From: JAIXUI01 sp943373175
GTDB lineage: Bacteria > Bacteroidota > Bacteroidia > UBA7662 > JAIXUI01
Direction of reading: 5' to 3'
Assembly: GCA_943373175.1 (NCBI GenBank)
Contig: CALSBM010000068.1
Span: 1-18,039, forward strand
DNA length: 18,039 nt
Positions within the stretch are counted from its first letter, which is position 1, and every line of letters starts with the position of its first letter. Below are positions 5,958-14,346 of the stretch, piece after piece. Under the pieces are notes generated by a model. The model saw nothing but the letters and a program-made list of their open reading frames with translations, had not been told where the DNA came from and did not search any database. Both the position numbers and the translations under genes were made by a program.

Positions 5958-7124
5958 TTAGTCGTACTTATTGAGCATCACCGGCATGATGAGCATGAGG
6001 GTATCCTCATTCTCTTGCTTTATTCCGGGGAAGAGCAAACCTGGACGGCTGGGAGTGCTGATTTCAAACAAAACTTCTTCTGTACTGAGAGTATTCAACA
6101 TCTCAATCAAAAACTTGGCATTGAATCCGATCTCCATGTCTTCGCCATCAAACTCACAAATCAGTTTTTCTGACGCACTGTTGGCATAATCCATATCCTC
6201 TGCTGCAATGGTTAACTCAGCACCTTTGATGCTCAGACGTACCTGATTGGTTGCTTTGTTTGAGTAGATGGAAGTACGTTTCAATGCACCAAGAAAATCG
6301 TAGCGATTGAGCCTCATTTTGTTCGGATTTTCTGCAGGAATAACCGCATTGTAATCAGGGTACTTTTGGTCGATGAGGCGACAGGTGAGCGTAGTGCTTT
6401 GTGGCAAACTGTCCTCAGACTCTCCTTTTCCGGCTTTTGCCTGAATGTCAAAGAAAATGTTCGCTTCGTTGAAAGCTACACGTACCATGGATTCATTGTC
6501 GGGAAGTGCAGATTTTAGCAGATTCAGCGCTTTCCTAGGTACGATGATAGAACCTTCCATGGGCAGATCCATGGTCAAAGTATGCCGGACTAATTTATGA
6601 GCATCGGTGGCAACAAAGTCTATATTCTCCTTTTTCATGTCGAAGTTAACTCCAGTCATTGCTAACCGAAGTTCATCTGTTCCAACAGCAAAAAAGGTAG
6701 TAGTAATAGCATTCAATAGAGATTTAGAAGGAATAAGGAAGGTTTTTGCATCCTCGTCCATGGTTTGCACCTTAGGAAAATCGCCTCCGATTTCCCCTTG
6801 AAGCCGGTAAACACCGTTATCACTTTTAATCTCGATAGCATTTGAGTCGTTGATGTTGAATGTGACCGGTTGCTCGGGCATACTTTTCAAAGTCTCAATC
6901 AAAATTTTAGCAGGAACAGCTACCACTCCTTCTTTATCGACACCCCTAACCGGCAAAACGGTTGTCATAGAGGTGTGCAGGTCAGTGGTGCTGATTCTAA
7001 GGCTATCATCCTGTATTTCAAAAAGAAAGTTCTCGAGGATGGGTAGTAGAGAGTTGCTGCTGATGACCCCTTGAACAGCTTGAAGGTGTTTCAAAAGGGT
7101 ACCGGTAGAAGCAATGAATTTCAT
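5958..7124 (-). CDS. dnaN: DNA polymerase III subunit beta (sliding clamp)
   Basis: The clamp forms a ring-shaped dimer around DNA and tethers DNA polymerase III and many repair proteins. The 388-aa sequence starts MKFIASTGTLLKHLQAVQGV, carries the first-domain segments SLLPILENFLFEI and LQGEIGGDFPK, the middle-domain VATDAHKLVR, the KYPDYNAVIP segment, and the family's C-terminal hallmark MLIMPVML near the end, the region that forms the partner-binding pocket. It is somewhat longer than is usual; the extra length appears to be a polar, glycine- and serine-rich stretch at about residues 228-244 (AKAGKGESEDSLPQ), probably a surface loop in domain 2. The ATG at 7124 follows the DUF4340 gene by 36 bases, and a TATCTTTG box in that gap suggests an independent promoter in addition to read-through from the gld genes. 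It ends at a strong terminator. Confidence 0.97.
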   Translation of the reverse strand: MKFIASTGTLLKHLQAVQGVISSNSLLPILENFLFEIQDDSLRISTTDLHTSMTTVLPVRGVDKEGVVAVPAKILIETLKSMPEQPVTFNINDSNAIEIKSDNGVYRLQGEIGGDFPKVQTMDEDAKTFLIPSKSLLNAITTTFFAVGTDELRLAMTGVNFDMKKENIDFVATDAHKLVRHTLTMDLPMEGSIIVPRKALNLLKSALPDNESMVRVAFNEANIFFDIQAKAGKGESEDSLPQSTTLTCRLIDQKYPDYNAVIPAENPNKMRLNRYDFLGALKRTSIYSNKATNQVRLSIKGAELTIAAEDMDYANSASEKLICEFDGEDMEIGFNAKFLIEMLNTLSTEEVLFEISTPSRPGLLFPGIKQENEDTLMLIMPVMLNKYD

Positions 7125-7143
7125 GGGCTGGGGAAATTTAGGC

Positions 7144-7151
7144 CAAAGATA
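7144..7151 (-). promoter_or_regulatory. Candidate -7 element for dnaN
   Basis: The minus strand reads TATCTTTG, an exact TAnnTTTG match, in the 36-base gap between the DUF4340 gene stop and the dnaN ATG. The leader would be about 14 bases. No good -33 TTTG is visible upstream, within the end of the DUF4340 gene. Confidence 0.4.
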
Positions 7152-7160
7152 GAAGGCTTT

Positions 7161-8153
7161 TTACTTCTGAATAAGGTCAGAGGCTTTAAGGAAGATTTTA
7201 TCTCCGGTTAATCGTTGAATAGTTCCAAAGTCACCAGTCTCTTTTACTAAGAAAAAGTCCCTTTCGAGGTCATCGTAAGGAGAAGGTTCAAAAGTTTGAG
7301 GGTGATACAATTGTTTCTTGTTGAAGATAGAAATGGTGGTAGCAGCCCCAGATTGATCGGTTACCGTTAGGGTGAGGCGAGGCTTTGATGCTTTCACTTT
7401 CTTGTTCACTGGATTGGGTTGGTCAAATCCTTCAACCGGAATCCACCGGAATTGCTGAACAAACTGTTTTAACCGTTGTCCTTGAGGATTGGTAATGAGT
7501 TGTCCGGTGTAGTTGTATAGTAAAGCCCCCTGTTTACTGATTTCCACCTTAAAATTGTATGAAGGAGTATCGGTCCATTGAACCTGAATACTCTTAACAT
7601 CTTCTGGAGAAAGGCGTAAAAGGCTATTGTCCCTCCATAATTGCTCATCTGCAAAAAAACGTGGACTGAGGTACCCGTTGAATCCTGGAATATACACGAC
7701 ATAAGGCAAGTCGCTTTCTTCTAGCTTCATGAAGGTACCAGTCATGTCGGGAGTAAAATTGCCCACATAAAAAGTACGCACGTTCTCCCCTTTCATGTAA
7801 ACTTCTGTTTTTACACCCATTGTCGAAAGGTCTTTGATAACGCCATCATAAGCTGACCGAGGCACTGGATTTTTGACCCTCATCCGAAAGAGGGTACTTA
7901 GCATGGTTTTCATGGCATCTTCTCTTACCCAATACCGGTTATTCACTTTCCAACGACCGTTCTGGCGCTTTAATAACGCCTTATTGCCTTTGCGGTCAGC
8001 AAAAAACAATTGGTCGATAGAAGCAGTATCGGAAATAAAAAACGCCACATCTTGGTCCTTTAAGGTGGATTTGGAATCTGTCATAACCATCCATGCGGCA
8101 ATAGCAGTAAGAACAAGGAAAACTAAGAAGTAAAGGAGGGTTTTGTTTTTCAT
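7161..8153 (-). CDS. DUF4340 membrane-anchored protein associated with the GldAFG transporter
   Basis: A 330-residue protein with one N-terminal membrane anchor (about residues 5-24, LLYFLVFLVLTAIAAW) and a large domain expected outside the membrane. The pattern matches DUF4340 as I know it: a strand with FFADRKGNKALLKRQNGRWKV, then the RYWVREDAMKTMLSTLFRM segment, KTEVYMKGENVRTFYVGN, and WRDNSLLRLSPEDVKSIQV in the second half, with similar repeat halves. DUF4340 genes often sit beside GldG-like ABC components, which is what is seen: the start codon overlaps the gldG stop by 4 bases (ATGA). The likely role is an accessory extracytoplasmic part of that transporter; the biochemical activity is unknown. 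The stop is followed after 36 bases by dnaN. Confidence 0.85.
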   Translation of the reverse strand: MKNKTLLYFLVFLVLTAIAAWMVMTDSKSTLKDQDVAFFISDTASIDQLFFADRKGNKALLKRQNGRWKVNNRYWVREDAMKTMLSTLFRMRVKNPVPRSAYDGVIKDLSTMGVKTEVYMKGENVRTFYVGNFTPDMTGTFMKLEESDLPYVVYIPGFNGYLSPRFFADEQLWRDNSLLRLSPEDVKSIQVQWTDTPSYNFKVEISKQGALLYNYTGQLITNPQGQRLKQFVQQFRWIPVEGFDQPNPVNKKVKASKPRLTLTVTDQSGAATTISIFNKKQLYHPQTFEPSPYDDLERDFFLVKETGDFGTIQRLTGDKIFLKASDLIQK

Positions 8154-9892
8154 AGTTTGATGGAAGCGAAGCGGTGGGTTCTGCGCCAGCGGAAAATAAA
8201 GCCAAAAATTGCGAGCAACACTAAAGGCACTCCTACATTCACGATTTGTAACATGGTCTTCTGTCGCTGAACTTTCTGACGATTTAGCAATCGCAGGGAG
8301 ATTTCTCGTGCTCTGATTTCCATGAATCCTGCATCATCCAACAAATAATCCACACAATTAAGGAGGAAAGTCTTGTTTCCGTACAATTGGCCTGTGTAAC
8401 GGTCGAAACCAAGCGGGGTTACAGCTCCTGTACTTCGGTTTACTCCATTAGCAATTAAGTCTCCATCTGAAACAACTATCATCTTAGTTGCTACAGATTT
8501 CTCTTTAATGGGCATTTTAAGAGAGTCGATTACTTGTTGTGCAAAACTGCCAATAATTCGGTTCTGGTAGAGGCTCGGGAACTGCCCTTCCAACAAAACC
8601 GCAAGATTCTGATTGGGTTTATTGAACTGACGTGGGTTAGGCTTTTCTTTGATAATACCGAGACTTACTCTTGCTGGGGCAGGAAGCACTTTGGTGTAAC
8701 GGGAACTGGTTAATAATACCTGCTTTTTTACGGAGTTGTCGATTAAATCGATTGTGCCTGCAAAGCGCATTTGAATGGGATCAAGGTTCTTACTCAACGG
8801 ATGCCGCCCATTAGGCGTAACAAGCGGATAGTAAAACCAGGGCATAAGTTCCGTCTGAGGTCGATTGCCCATTTGCCCAATAACAATTGGAATAGGCGTG
8901 CAGCGAATATCCTGAATGAGGTCGTAATTCAACCTTACCCCGTATTTAAAAAGCATATCGTCGAGGTTGAGGTTGCGGGGGTATGCCATAAAGGAAACTC
9001 CACCGCTCATGCTGTCCATCGAGGCTTCTACCTGATCAATAAGCCACAGCACGCGGCCTCCACGCATCACGAAATTATCGAGCTTGTATCGAGCCCAGTC
9101 GGAAAAAGTGGAATCAGGACGCGCCACCACTACCAACTTCACATCAGCGGGAATAGGCTCAGGTTTGGAAAGCGTATATGCTTGAACTTCATAAAACTCA
9201 CTTAAACTCGAAACAAAATCAATAATAGTTCGTCTTGGCAGCTCACGATTTCCTTCTAACATCAACACCTTCGGGTTGTTTATAGCAGTAGCTTTTCGAA
9301 TTCCGTTTGCGAAAGCGTATTCTAACAGCTCTTCACTTGCATTGATGGCAGTTAGTGGATCTTCACCGGGGCTATTGTTGACTAAGAAGTTTACAGCTAT
9401 CTCCTTGCCTTTGTAATAAAGCAAAGCTCCAGGCCAGATAACTTGACGGTTCAAGCCCCCTTCCTCTTTGATTTGTAAATCCGTAGGTTGCAACCCTTTT
9501 CGCATAAGCTGATCATAGGCTTCATTGGTTGATTTATCGTTGCCATCTTGAGCAGGATTTACAAATTCAAAGGAAATTTTTCCACCTGATTCTTGCCTTA
9601 AACGCTCTAAGAGCACTCGAACACTGCCTTGTAGTTTTCTGAAACCGGATGGAAAATCGCCTTCCAGGTAAACCTTGATAAACAAATCGTCTTTCAGGCC
9701 GGAAGCCATGTTGAGCGTAACAGGAGAAAGGGAGTACCGCTTTTCTGCTGTGAGATCGAGACGGAAGAAGTATCGAGCACCAATAAAATTAATCAGCACC
9801 AAAACTGCCGTAAGAATTAACAGTCGCATACGGCGTTCCCGGCGTAATCCGGAAACTTTAGTCTTTTCAGCGGTAGCGGTTTTGGAGGACAT
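8150..9892 (-). CDS. gldG: GldG-type ABC transporter extracytoplasmic component
   Basis: This 580-aa protein belongs to the GldG family, the auxiliary component of the GldAF ABC transporter, needed for gliding in Flavobacterium johnsoniae but also found in non-gliding Bacteroidota. It has a basic N-terminus, a membrane helix at about residues 24-43, the signature DLTAEKRYSLSPVTLNMASGL just after it, a long extracytoplasmic region with VLMLEGNRELP and LVVVARPDSTFSDWARYKLDNF, and a second helix at about 547-567 before a basic tail (RWRRTHRF). The first ATG overlaps the end of gldF by 26 bases; Met22 (9829) would remove the overlap, but it would remove the basic cytoplasmic tail, so I prefer the longer form. 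The stop overlaps the DUF4340 gene by 4 bases. Transported substrate unknown. Confidence 0.92.
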   Translation of the reverse strand: MSSKTATAEKTKVSGLRRERRMRLLILTAVLVLINFIGARYFFRLDLTAEKRYSLSPVTLNMASGLKDDLFIKVYLEGDFPSGFRKLQGSVRVLLERLRQESGGKISFEFVNPAQDGNDKSTNEAYDQLMRKGLQPTDLQIKEEGGLNRQVIWPGALLYYKGKEIAVNFLVNNSPGEDPLTAINASEELLEYAFANGIRKATAINNPKVLMLEGNRELPRRTIIDFVSSLSEFYEVQAYTLSKPEPIPADVKLVVVARPDSTFSDWARYKLDNFVMRGGRVLWLIDQVEASMDSMSGGVSFMAYPRNLNLDDMLFKYGVRLNYDLIQDIRCTPIPIVIGQMGNRPQTELMPWFYYPLVTPNGRHPLSKNLDPIQMRFAGTIDLIDNSVKKQVLLTSSRYTKVLPAPARVSLGIIKEKPNPRQFNKPNQNLAVLLEGQFPSLYQNRIIGSFAQQVIDSLKMPIKEKSVATKMIVVSDGDLIANGVNRSTGAVTPLGFDRYTGQLYGNKTFLLNCVDYLLDDAGFMEIRAREISLRLLNRQKVQRQKTMLQIVNVGVPLVLLAIFGFIFRWRRTHRFASIKL

Positions 9893-10595
9893 AGCGAGTT
9901 AAGGTTAGAAAAAAGGCGTTCAATGAAACAAAGTAGAGTAGATCACGGCTGTCAATAACTCCCTGAGACATGCCTTCGTAATGCTGTGCAATTCCAAGGT
10001 ATTCAAGAACAAGTAGCACTTGTTGCGGAAGGCTCATTAGACTAAGTGAATCGAATGCTGCATAAAAGAAAAAACTTAGGAAAACTGCAGTAACGAAGGA
10101 TACTATCTGGTTGTCGGTAAGTGACGAACTAAATAGCCCTATGGAAACAAAACTGCTGGCCAAACAAAACAAACCCATGTAAGAACCCATCATTGCCCCA
10201 GTATCGACATTGCCAATGGGGTCGGCTAAACGAAAAATGGTGATGGCGTACAGCAGAGTAGGCAAAAGACTCAGAAGTACCAAGGATAATCCAGCGAGGT
10301 ACTTAGCTCCAACAATTTGCCAATCGGTTAGTGGTCGAGTAAGTAGAAGTTCAATAGTTCCGGATTTCCTTTCTTCAGCAAAACTTCTCATTGTTACAGC
10401 AGGAATAAGGAAAAGGAAAATCCATGGCGCCATCACAAATAATGGATCCAAATTGGCAAAATTGAACTCTAACACACTGTAGTCCGGAAATACCCAGATA
10501 AACAGACTGGTTACCAGCAGAAAAACCCCAATCACCATATAAGCGATAGGAGAGCTGAGAAAACTTCTTATTTCTTTTATAAAGAGAGAATACAT
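9867..10595 (-). CDS. gldF: GldF-type ABC transporter permease
   Basis: A 242-aa integral membrane permease of the ABC-2 type, expected to pair with the GldA ATPase. Six hydrophobic segments can be seen, starting with PIAYMVIGVFLLVTSLFIWVF (after FIKEIRSFLSS) and including WIFLFLIPAVTM, YLAGLSLVLLSLLPTLLYAI and IVSFVTAVFLSFFFYA. The cytoplasmic segment RSFAEERKSGTIELLLTRPLTDWQIVGAK is the typical coupling region of this family (ABC-2 permeases of the Nos/Gld kind). It starts 2 bases after the gldA stop and overlaps gldG by 26 bases, so the three are almost certainly one transcript. Length is normal for GldF. No residue appears to be missing. Confidence 0.93.
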   Translation of the reverse strand: MYSLFIKEIRSFLSSPIAYMVIGVFLLVTSLFIWVFPDYSVLEFNFANLDPLFVMAPWIFLFLIPAVTMRSFAEERKSGTIELLLTRPLTDWQIVGAKYLAGLSLVLLSLLPTLLYAITIFRLADPIGNVDTGAMMGSYMGLFCLASSFVSIGLFSSSLTDNQIVSFVTAVFLSFFFYAAFDSLSLMSLPQQVLLVLEYLGIAQHYEGMSQGVIDSRDLLYFVSLNAFFLTLTRYVLQNRYR

Positions 10596-10597
10596 GA

Positions 10598-11506
10598 TTA
10601 AGATTGAGTCAATTGTCGGAAAACATCTTCCAGCGAGCTTTGCTGAACATTTAAACTAAGAATTGTGCGATTTTGATTTACCGCTAAGTCAAAGAGCGAT
10701 TTACGAAGCCCTTCACCGGCAGTTGCTTCTATTTTGTAACGGTTTCCTGGCAGAACTTCAACCCGCAGGACACTGGTAATAGCGCGAATTAAGCCAGTAT
10801 CTAATGAGCCATCGAGTTCTACTTCTATTACTTCATGCCCTTTTCGACCACGTTGCAAACTTTCCCTGTTTCCATCGGCTACAATTTTCCCTTTGTTAAT
10901 GATAATAATCCTCGGACAAAGTGCTTCAACTTCTTGCATAATGTGGGTACTCAGGATTACCGTTTTTTGTTGGCCAATTTCACGAATTAAGTTTCTGATT
11001 TCAACCAACTGATTAGGATCAAGACCGGAAGTTGGTTCATCGAGAATGAGCACTTCCGGATCGTGAACCAGTGCCTGGGCTAACCCAACTCGCTGGCGAT
11101 ACCCTTTCGAGAGTTGCTCTATACGCTTGTGTTGCTCTGGACCCAAGCCTGTAAGTTCCACCATTTTTTTAACCCTTGCTTCAGGTTGAGTCAAGCGATA
11201 CATGCCAGCAACATGCATAAGGTATTCCTTCACATACATATCGCCATAGAGCGGATTATTTTCTGGAAGATATCCTACTCGCTTTCGCACCTCAAGAGGG
11301 TTAGTTCGGGTATTAAAGCTGCAAACTTCAGCCTCACCGGAAGTTTGCGGCATGAAGCAGGTGAGGATTTTCATGGTCGTGCTCTTGCCGGCTCCGTTAG
11401 GGCCAAGCAATCCTACCACTTCGCCCTGCCCGATGGTAAAGCCGATGTGGTCGATGGCATTCTGCACGCCATAGGTTTTGGTTAATGATTCAATACGGAC
11501 TGACAT
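10598..11506 (-). CDS. gldA: GldA-type ABC transporter ATP-binding protein
   Basis: The cytoplasmic ATPase of the GldAFG transporter, 302 aa. All nucleotide-binding motifs are intact: Walker A GPNGAGKST (residues 35-43), the Q-loop region YLPENNPLYGDM, the signature QLSKGYRQRVGLAQAL, Walker B VLILDEPTSGLD and the switch histidine in ILSTHIMQEVEAL. A C-terminal extension of about 80 residues follows (HEVIEVELDG to SSLEDVFRQLTQS), as in other ABC-2 transporter ATPases. It is first in the gldA-gldF-gldG-DUF4340 series, and a TAATTTTG box lies 26 bases before its ATG. Here gldA sits together with gldFG, whereas in F. johnsoniae it is reported at a separate locus. Confidence 0.93.
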   Translation of the reverse strand: MSVRIESLTKTYGVQNAIDHIGFTIGQGEVVGLLGPNGAGKSTTMKILTCFMPQTSGEAEVCSFNTRTNPLEVRKRVGYLPENNPLYGDMYVKEYLMHVAGMYRLTQPEARVKKMVELTGLGPEQHKRIEQLSKGYRQRVGLAQALVHDPEVLILDEPTSGLDPNQLVEIRNLIREIGQQKTVILSTHIMQEVEALCPRIIIINKGKIVADGNRESLQRGRKGHEVIEVELDGSLDTGLIRAITSVLRVEVLPGNRYKIEATAGEGLRKSLFDLAVNQNRTILSLNVQQSSLEDVFRQLTQS

Positions 11507-11531
11507 GGTTGTTGTGTTGCCGAAAAGCGCG

Positions 11532-11539
11532 CAAAATTA
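11532..11539 (-). promoter_or_regulatory. Candidate -7 element for gldA
   Basis: The minus strand reads TAATTTTG, an exact TAnnTTTG match, giving a leader of about 20 bases before the gldA ATG at 11506. No clear -33 TTTG is at 17-20 bases. The divergent sucA -7 box is only 22 bases away, so the two promoters would overlap and share upstream DNA. Confidence 0.42.
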
Positions 11540-11561
11540 AAGTTTTGTGGCATGGGCGTGT

Positions 11562-11569
11562 TAACTTTG
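11562..11569 (+). promoter_or_regulatory. Candidate -7 element for sucA
   Basis: TAACTTTG matches TAnnTTTG exactly. A TTTG at 11544-11547 lies 14 bases upstream, shorter than the 17-base spacing seen at two other promoters here, so the -33 is doubtful. The start of transcription would be near 11575, which rules out the upstream in-frame ATG at 11552 and supports translation from 11600. Confidence 0.42.
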
Positions 11570-11599
11570 CCCTGCTTTTCCGTAACCTGTAACGTATTC

Positions 11600-14323
11600 A
11601 TGGATTCATTCTCCTTTATTGCCAACGCTGACCCTGTCGCTATTGAAGGGCAATACCTTGCCTGGCGAGCACAGCCAGAAGCCGTAGATCCCTCCTGGGC
11701 ATCGTTTTTCAAAGGTTTTGACTTTGCTGTCACGCATGGCAACGGAGTCGTTGCCGAAGGGGCTGCCCCCGATCGCGACCACCTTGTGAAAGAACTTCAT
11801 GTAGTGCATCTTATACATGCTTACCGCACACGCGGGCATTTGCTTTCCAAAACTAACCCTATCAGACCAAGAAAAGACCGTGACCCCGGAGTTGCATTGA
11901 ATTATCACCAGCTTTCGGATGGTGATTTGAATACACGATTTGGTGCAGGAATTCTCATCGGTCTTGAAAATGCCACGCTGAAGGAAATTATCGCCAAACT
12001 TGAATCTACCTACGCTCGAGCAATCGGAATCGAGTATATGCACATTCGAGATACCCATATCCGGGAATGGTGCAGGGATTACTTTGAATCTACTGCTCAT
12101 AACTACATTATTCCTTTGGAGAAGAAAAAACGAATTCTCTCCAAGCTGAATGAAGCAGTTGTTTTTGAGAACTTTCTCCACAAAAAATACGTGGGGCAGA
12201 AACGTTTCTCCTTAGAAGGAGGGGAAAATACCATCCCGGCATTGGATGCACTGATTAATAAGGCGGCTTCCATGGGTGTAGAAATGGCAGCCATTGGGAT
12301 GGCCCACCGAGGTAGGTTGAATGTTCTTGCCAATACGCTTGGAAAAACATACGAATACATTTTTAATGAATTCGAAGGCAATACTCAAGCTGACACAACT
12401 TTTGGCGATGGGGACGTGAAATATCACCTTGGGTTTTCTTCCTCAGTAAAAACTGCGGAAGGAAAGGATGTTCGGCTAGAGTTAGTACCAAACCCTTCTC
12501 ACCTTGAAGCAGTAAATCCCGTAATTGAAGGATATGTTCGAGGAGAGGCAGAACTTATGTACGACGGCGATTTATCCCGAGTGCTTCCAATTCTCATTCA
12601 TGGCGATGCAGCTTTAGCAGGCCAAGGAATTGTTTATGAAGTTGCACAAATGTCTCAGCTCCGTGGATATCAGACCGGTGGAACTGTCCATTTTGTTATT
12701 AATAATCAGATTGGTTTTACTACCGATTTTGACGACGCCCGCTCTTCCGACTATTGTACTGCTGTAGCGAAAGTTGTGGATTCACCGGTGATTCACGTAA
12801 ATGGTGATGATGCCGAAGCTGTGGTTTATGCTATGGAGTTTGCTGCATCATACCGCCAAAAATTCAATAAGGACGTTTACGTGGATATGCTTTGCTATCG
12901 CCGACACGGACATAACGAAAGCGATGAACCTAAATTCACACAACCTGCTATGTATGCACTCATCGAAAAGCATCCCAATCCGAGAGAGGTTTACAATAAA
13001 GTATTGATTGAGAGAGGTGAAATCGATGCTGACCTAGCAAAAACTTACGAAAAGAATTTTCAGGGATTGCTACAGGATCGTTTAAACATGGTCAAGCAGA
13101 AGCAACTTCCCGAATTAAAAACTTTCATAGACCAGGAGTGGGCACAAATGAGAAAATCTACTCCCGACGACTTTTTAAATTCTCCTGCAACCGCTATCAG
13201 CGAAGAACAGTTGAAAAACATCAGTAATGCTTTAACAAGCTATCCATCTAGTATAATCCCCATAAAAAAAGTACAGAAACTAATTGAAGAACGTCGGCAA
13301 ATGTTGGCCGATGGCAAAGTGAACTGGGCATTAGGAGAACTACTTGCTTATGGCAGTATATTGTTAGATGGTAATCCTGTGCGATTAAGCGGTCAGGATG
13401 TTGAACGCGGCACATTCTCTCACCGCCATGCTTTAATACGGGATGAAGAAACTTCCGCACGATTCAACCCATTAAGCCAGATTGCCCAAGGGAAAGCAAG
13501 ATTCAATGTTTATAACTCTTTGCTTTCTGAGTATGCGGTGTTGGGTTTTGAGTATGGCTATTCGTTAGCCTCGCCCCATGGATTAACGATTTGGGAAGCA
13601 CAGTTTGGAGACTTCGCCAATGGTGCTCAAACGGTAATCGACCAGTTTCTTTCATCTGGTGAGTCAAAATGGCAGAAAATGAGCGGTTTAGTCATGCTAT
13701 TACCACACGGTTATGAAGGCCAAGGCCCTGAACATTCTAATGCAAGGCCAGAGCGGTTTCTTCAATTGTCGGCTGAATACAATATGGTGGTGGCCAATGT
13801 TACCACTCCAGCGAATTTCTTCCACCTTATCCGCCGCCAGTTGACATGGCCTTTCCGTAAACCTTTAATTGTGATGTCGCCTAAAGCCTTGTTACGCCAT
13901 CCACTGTGCGTTTCAACTGTTAAAGAATTGGAAGGCGGAAGCTTTCAGGAACTTATAGTGGACGATTGTGTAGATAAAAAGGTGAAGCGAGTGCTCTTCT
14001 GCTCAGGAAAAATCTATTACGATTTACTTAACAGAAAATTGGCAGAGCAGCGTGAAGACATTGCCATTGTTCGACTTGAGCAATTGTATCCGATGCCTGA
14101 ACAGAAAATCGAAGCCGTTTATGCCCGATTCCCGAAAGCAGAATACTACTGGGTGCAGGAAGAACCAAAAAATATGGGATATTGGACTTACATCCTTCGA
14201 TACGAACCCAATCAAAAAATGAAACTGCTCTCACGCAAAGCCAGTGCATCGCCTGCAACAGGATATGCTAAAGTGCATGAGCGCGAGCAACAGGAAATCC
14301 TCGACAAGGCCTTTCAAATTTAA
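11600..14323 (+). CDS. sucA: 2-oxoglutarate dehydrogenase E1 component
   Basis: The thiamine-diphosphate-dependent E1 subunit decarboxylates 2-oxoglutarate and transfers the succinyl group to the lipoyl arm of SucB in the TCA cycle. From the ATG at 11600 the protein has 907 residues, close to the family norm. Landmarks: N-terminal EGQYLAWRAQPEAVDPSWASF, the GMAHRGRLNVLANTLGK segment with His236, HLEAVNPVIEG, the ThDP region HGDAALAGQGIVYEVAQMS and NNQIGFTTDFDDARSS, CYRRHGHNESDEPKFTQP, and in the C-terminal half LSGQDVERGTFSHRH, ASPHGLTIWEAQFGDFANGAQ and HGYEGQGPEHSNARPERF. An in-frame ATG at 11552 would add 16 unrelated residues (MGVLTLPCFSV...) and lies upstream of the likely -7 box, so I reject it. 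sucB follows after 23 bases. Confidence 0.97.
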   Translation: MDSFSFIANADPVAIEGQYLAWRAQPEAVDPSWASFFKGFDFAVTHGNGVVAEGAAPDRDHLVKELHVVHLIHAYRTRGHLLSKTNPIRPRKDRDPGVALNYHQLSDGDLNTRFGAGILIGLENATLKEIIAKLESTYARAIGIEYMHIRDTHIREWCRDYFESTAHNYIIPLEKKKRILSKLNEAVVFENFLHKKYVGQKRFSLEGGENTIPALDALINKAASMGVEMAAIGMAHRGRLNVLANTLGKTYEYIFNEFEGNTQADTTFGDGDVKYHLGFSSSVKTAEGKDVRLELVPNPSHLEAVNPVIEGYVRGEAELMYDGDLSRVLPILIHGDAALAGQGIVYEVAQMSQLRGYQTGGTVHFVINNQIGFTTDFDDARSSDYCTAVAKVVDSPVIHVNGDDAEAVVYAMEFAASYRQKFNKDVYVDMLCYRRHGHNESDEPKFTQPAMYALIEKHPNPREVYNKVLIERGEIDADLAKTYEKNFQGLLQDRLNMVKQKQLPELKTFIDQEWAQMRKSTPDDFLNSPATAISEEQLKNISNALTSYPSSIIPIKKVQKLIEERRQMLADGKVNWALGELLAYGSILLDGNPVRLSGQDVERGTFSHRHALIRDEETSARFNPLSQIAQGKARFNVYNSLLSEYAVLGFEYGYSLASPHGLTIWEAQFGDFANGAQTVIDQFLSSGESKWQKMSGLVMLLPHGYEGQGPEHSNARPERFLQLSAEYNMVVANVTTPANFFHLIRRQLTWPFRKPLIVMSPKALLRHPLCVSTVKELEGGSFQELIVDDCVDKKVKRVLFCSGKIYYDLLNRKLAEQREDIAIVRLEQLYPMPEQKIEAVYARFPKAEYYWVQEEPKNMGYWTYILRYEPNQKMKLLSRKASASPATGYAKVHEREQQEILDKAFQI

Positions 14324-14346
14324 CCGCCCCTCAGAACCCCAACAAT

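Noticed and set aside
11552..11599. N-terminal extension of sucA from the ATG at 11552
   Set aside because: The 16 extra residues do not resemble E1 N-termini and the ATG lies upstream of the likely sucA -7 box.
11606..12181. 191-codon open frame on the minus strand
   Set aside because: Entirely opposite the conserved N-terminal part of sucA; no family features in its translation.
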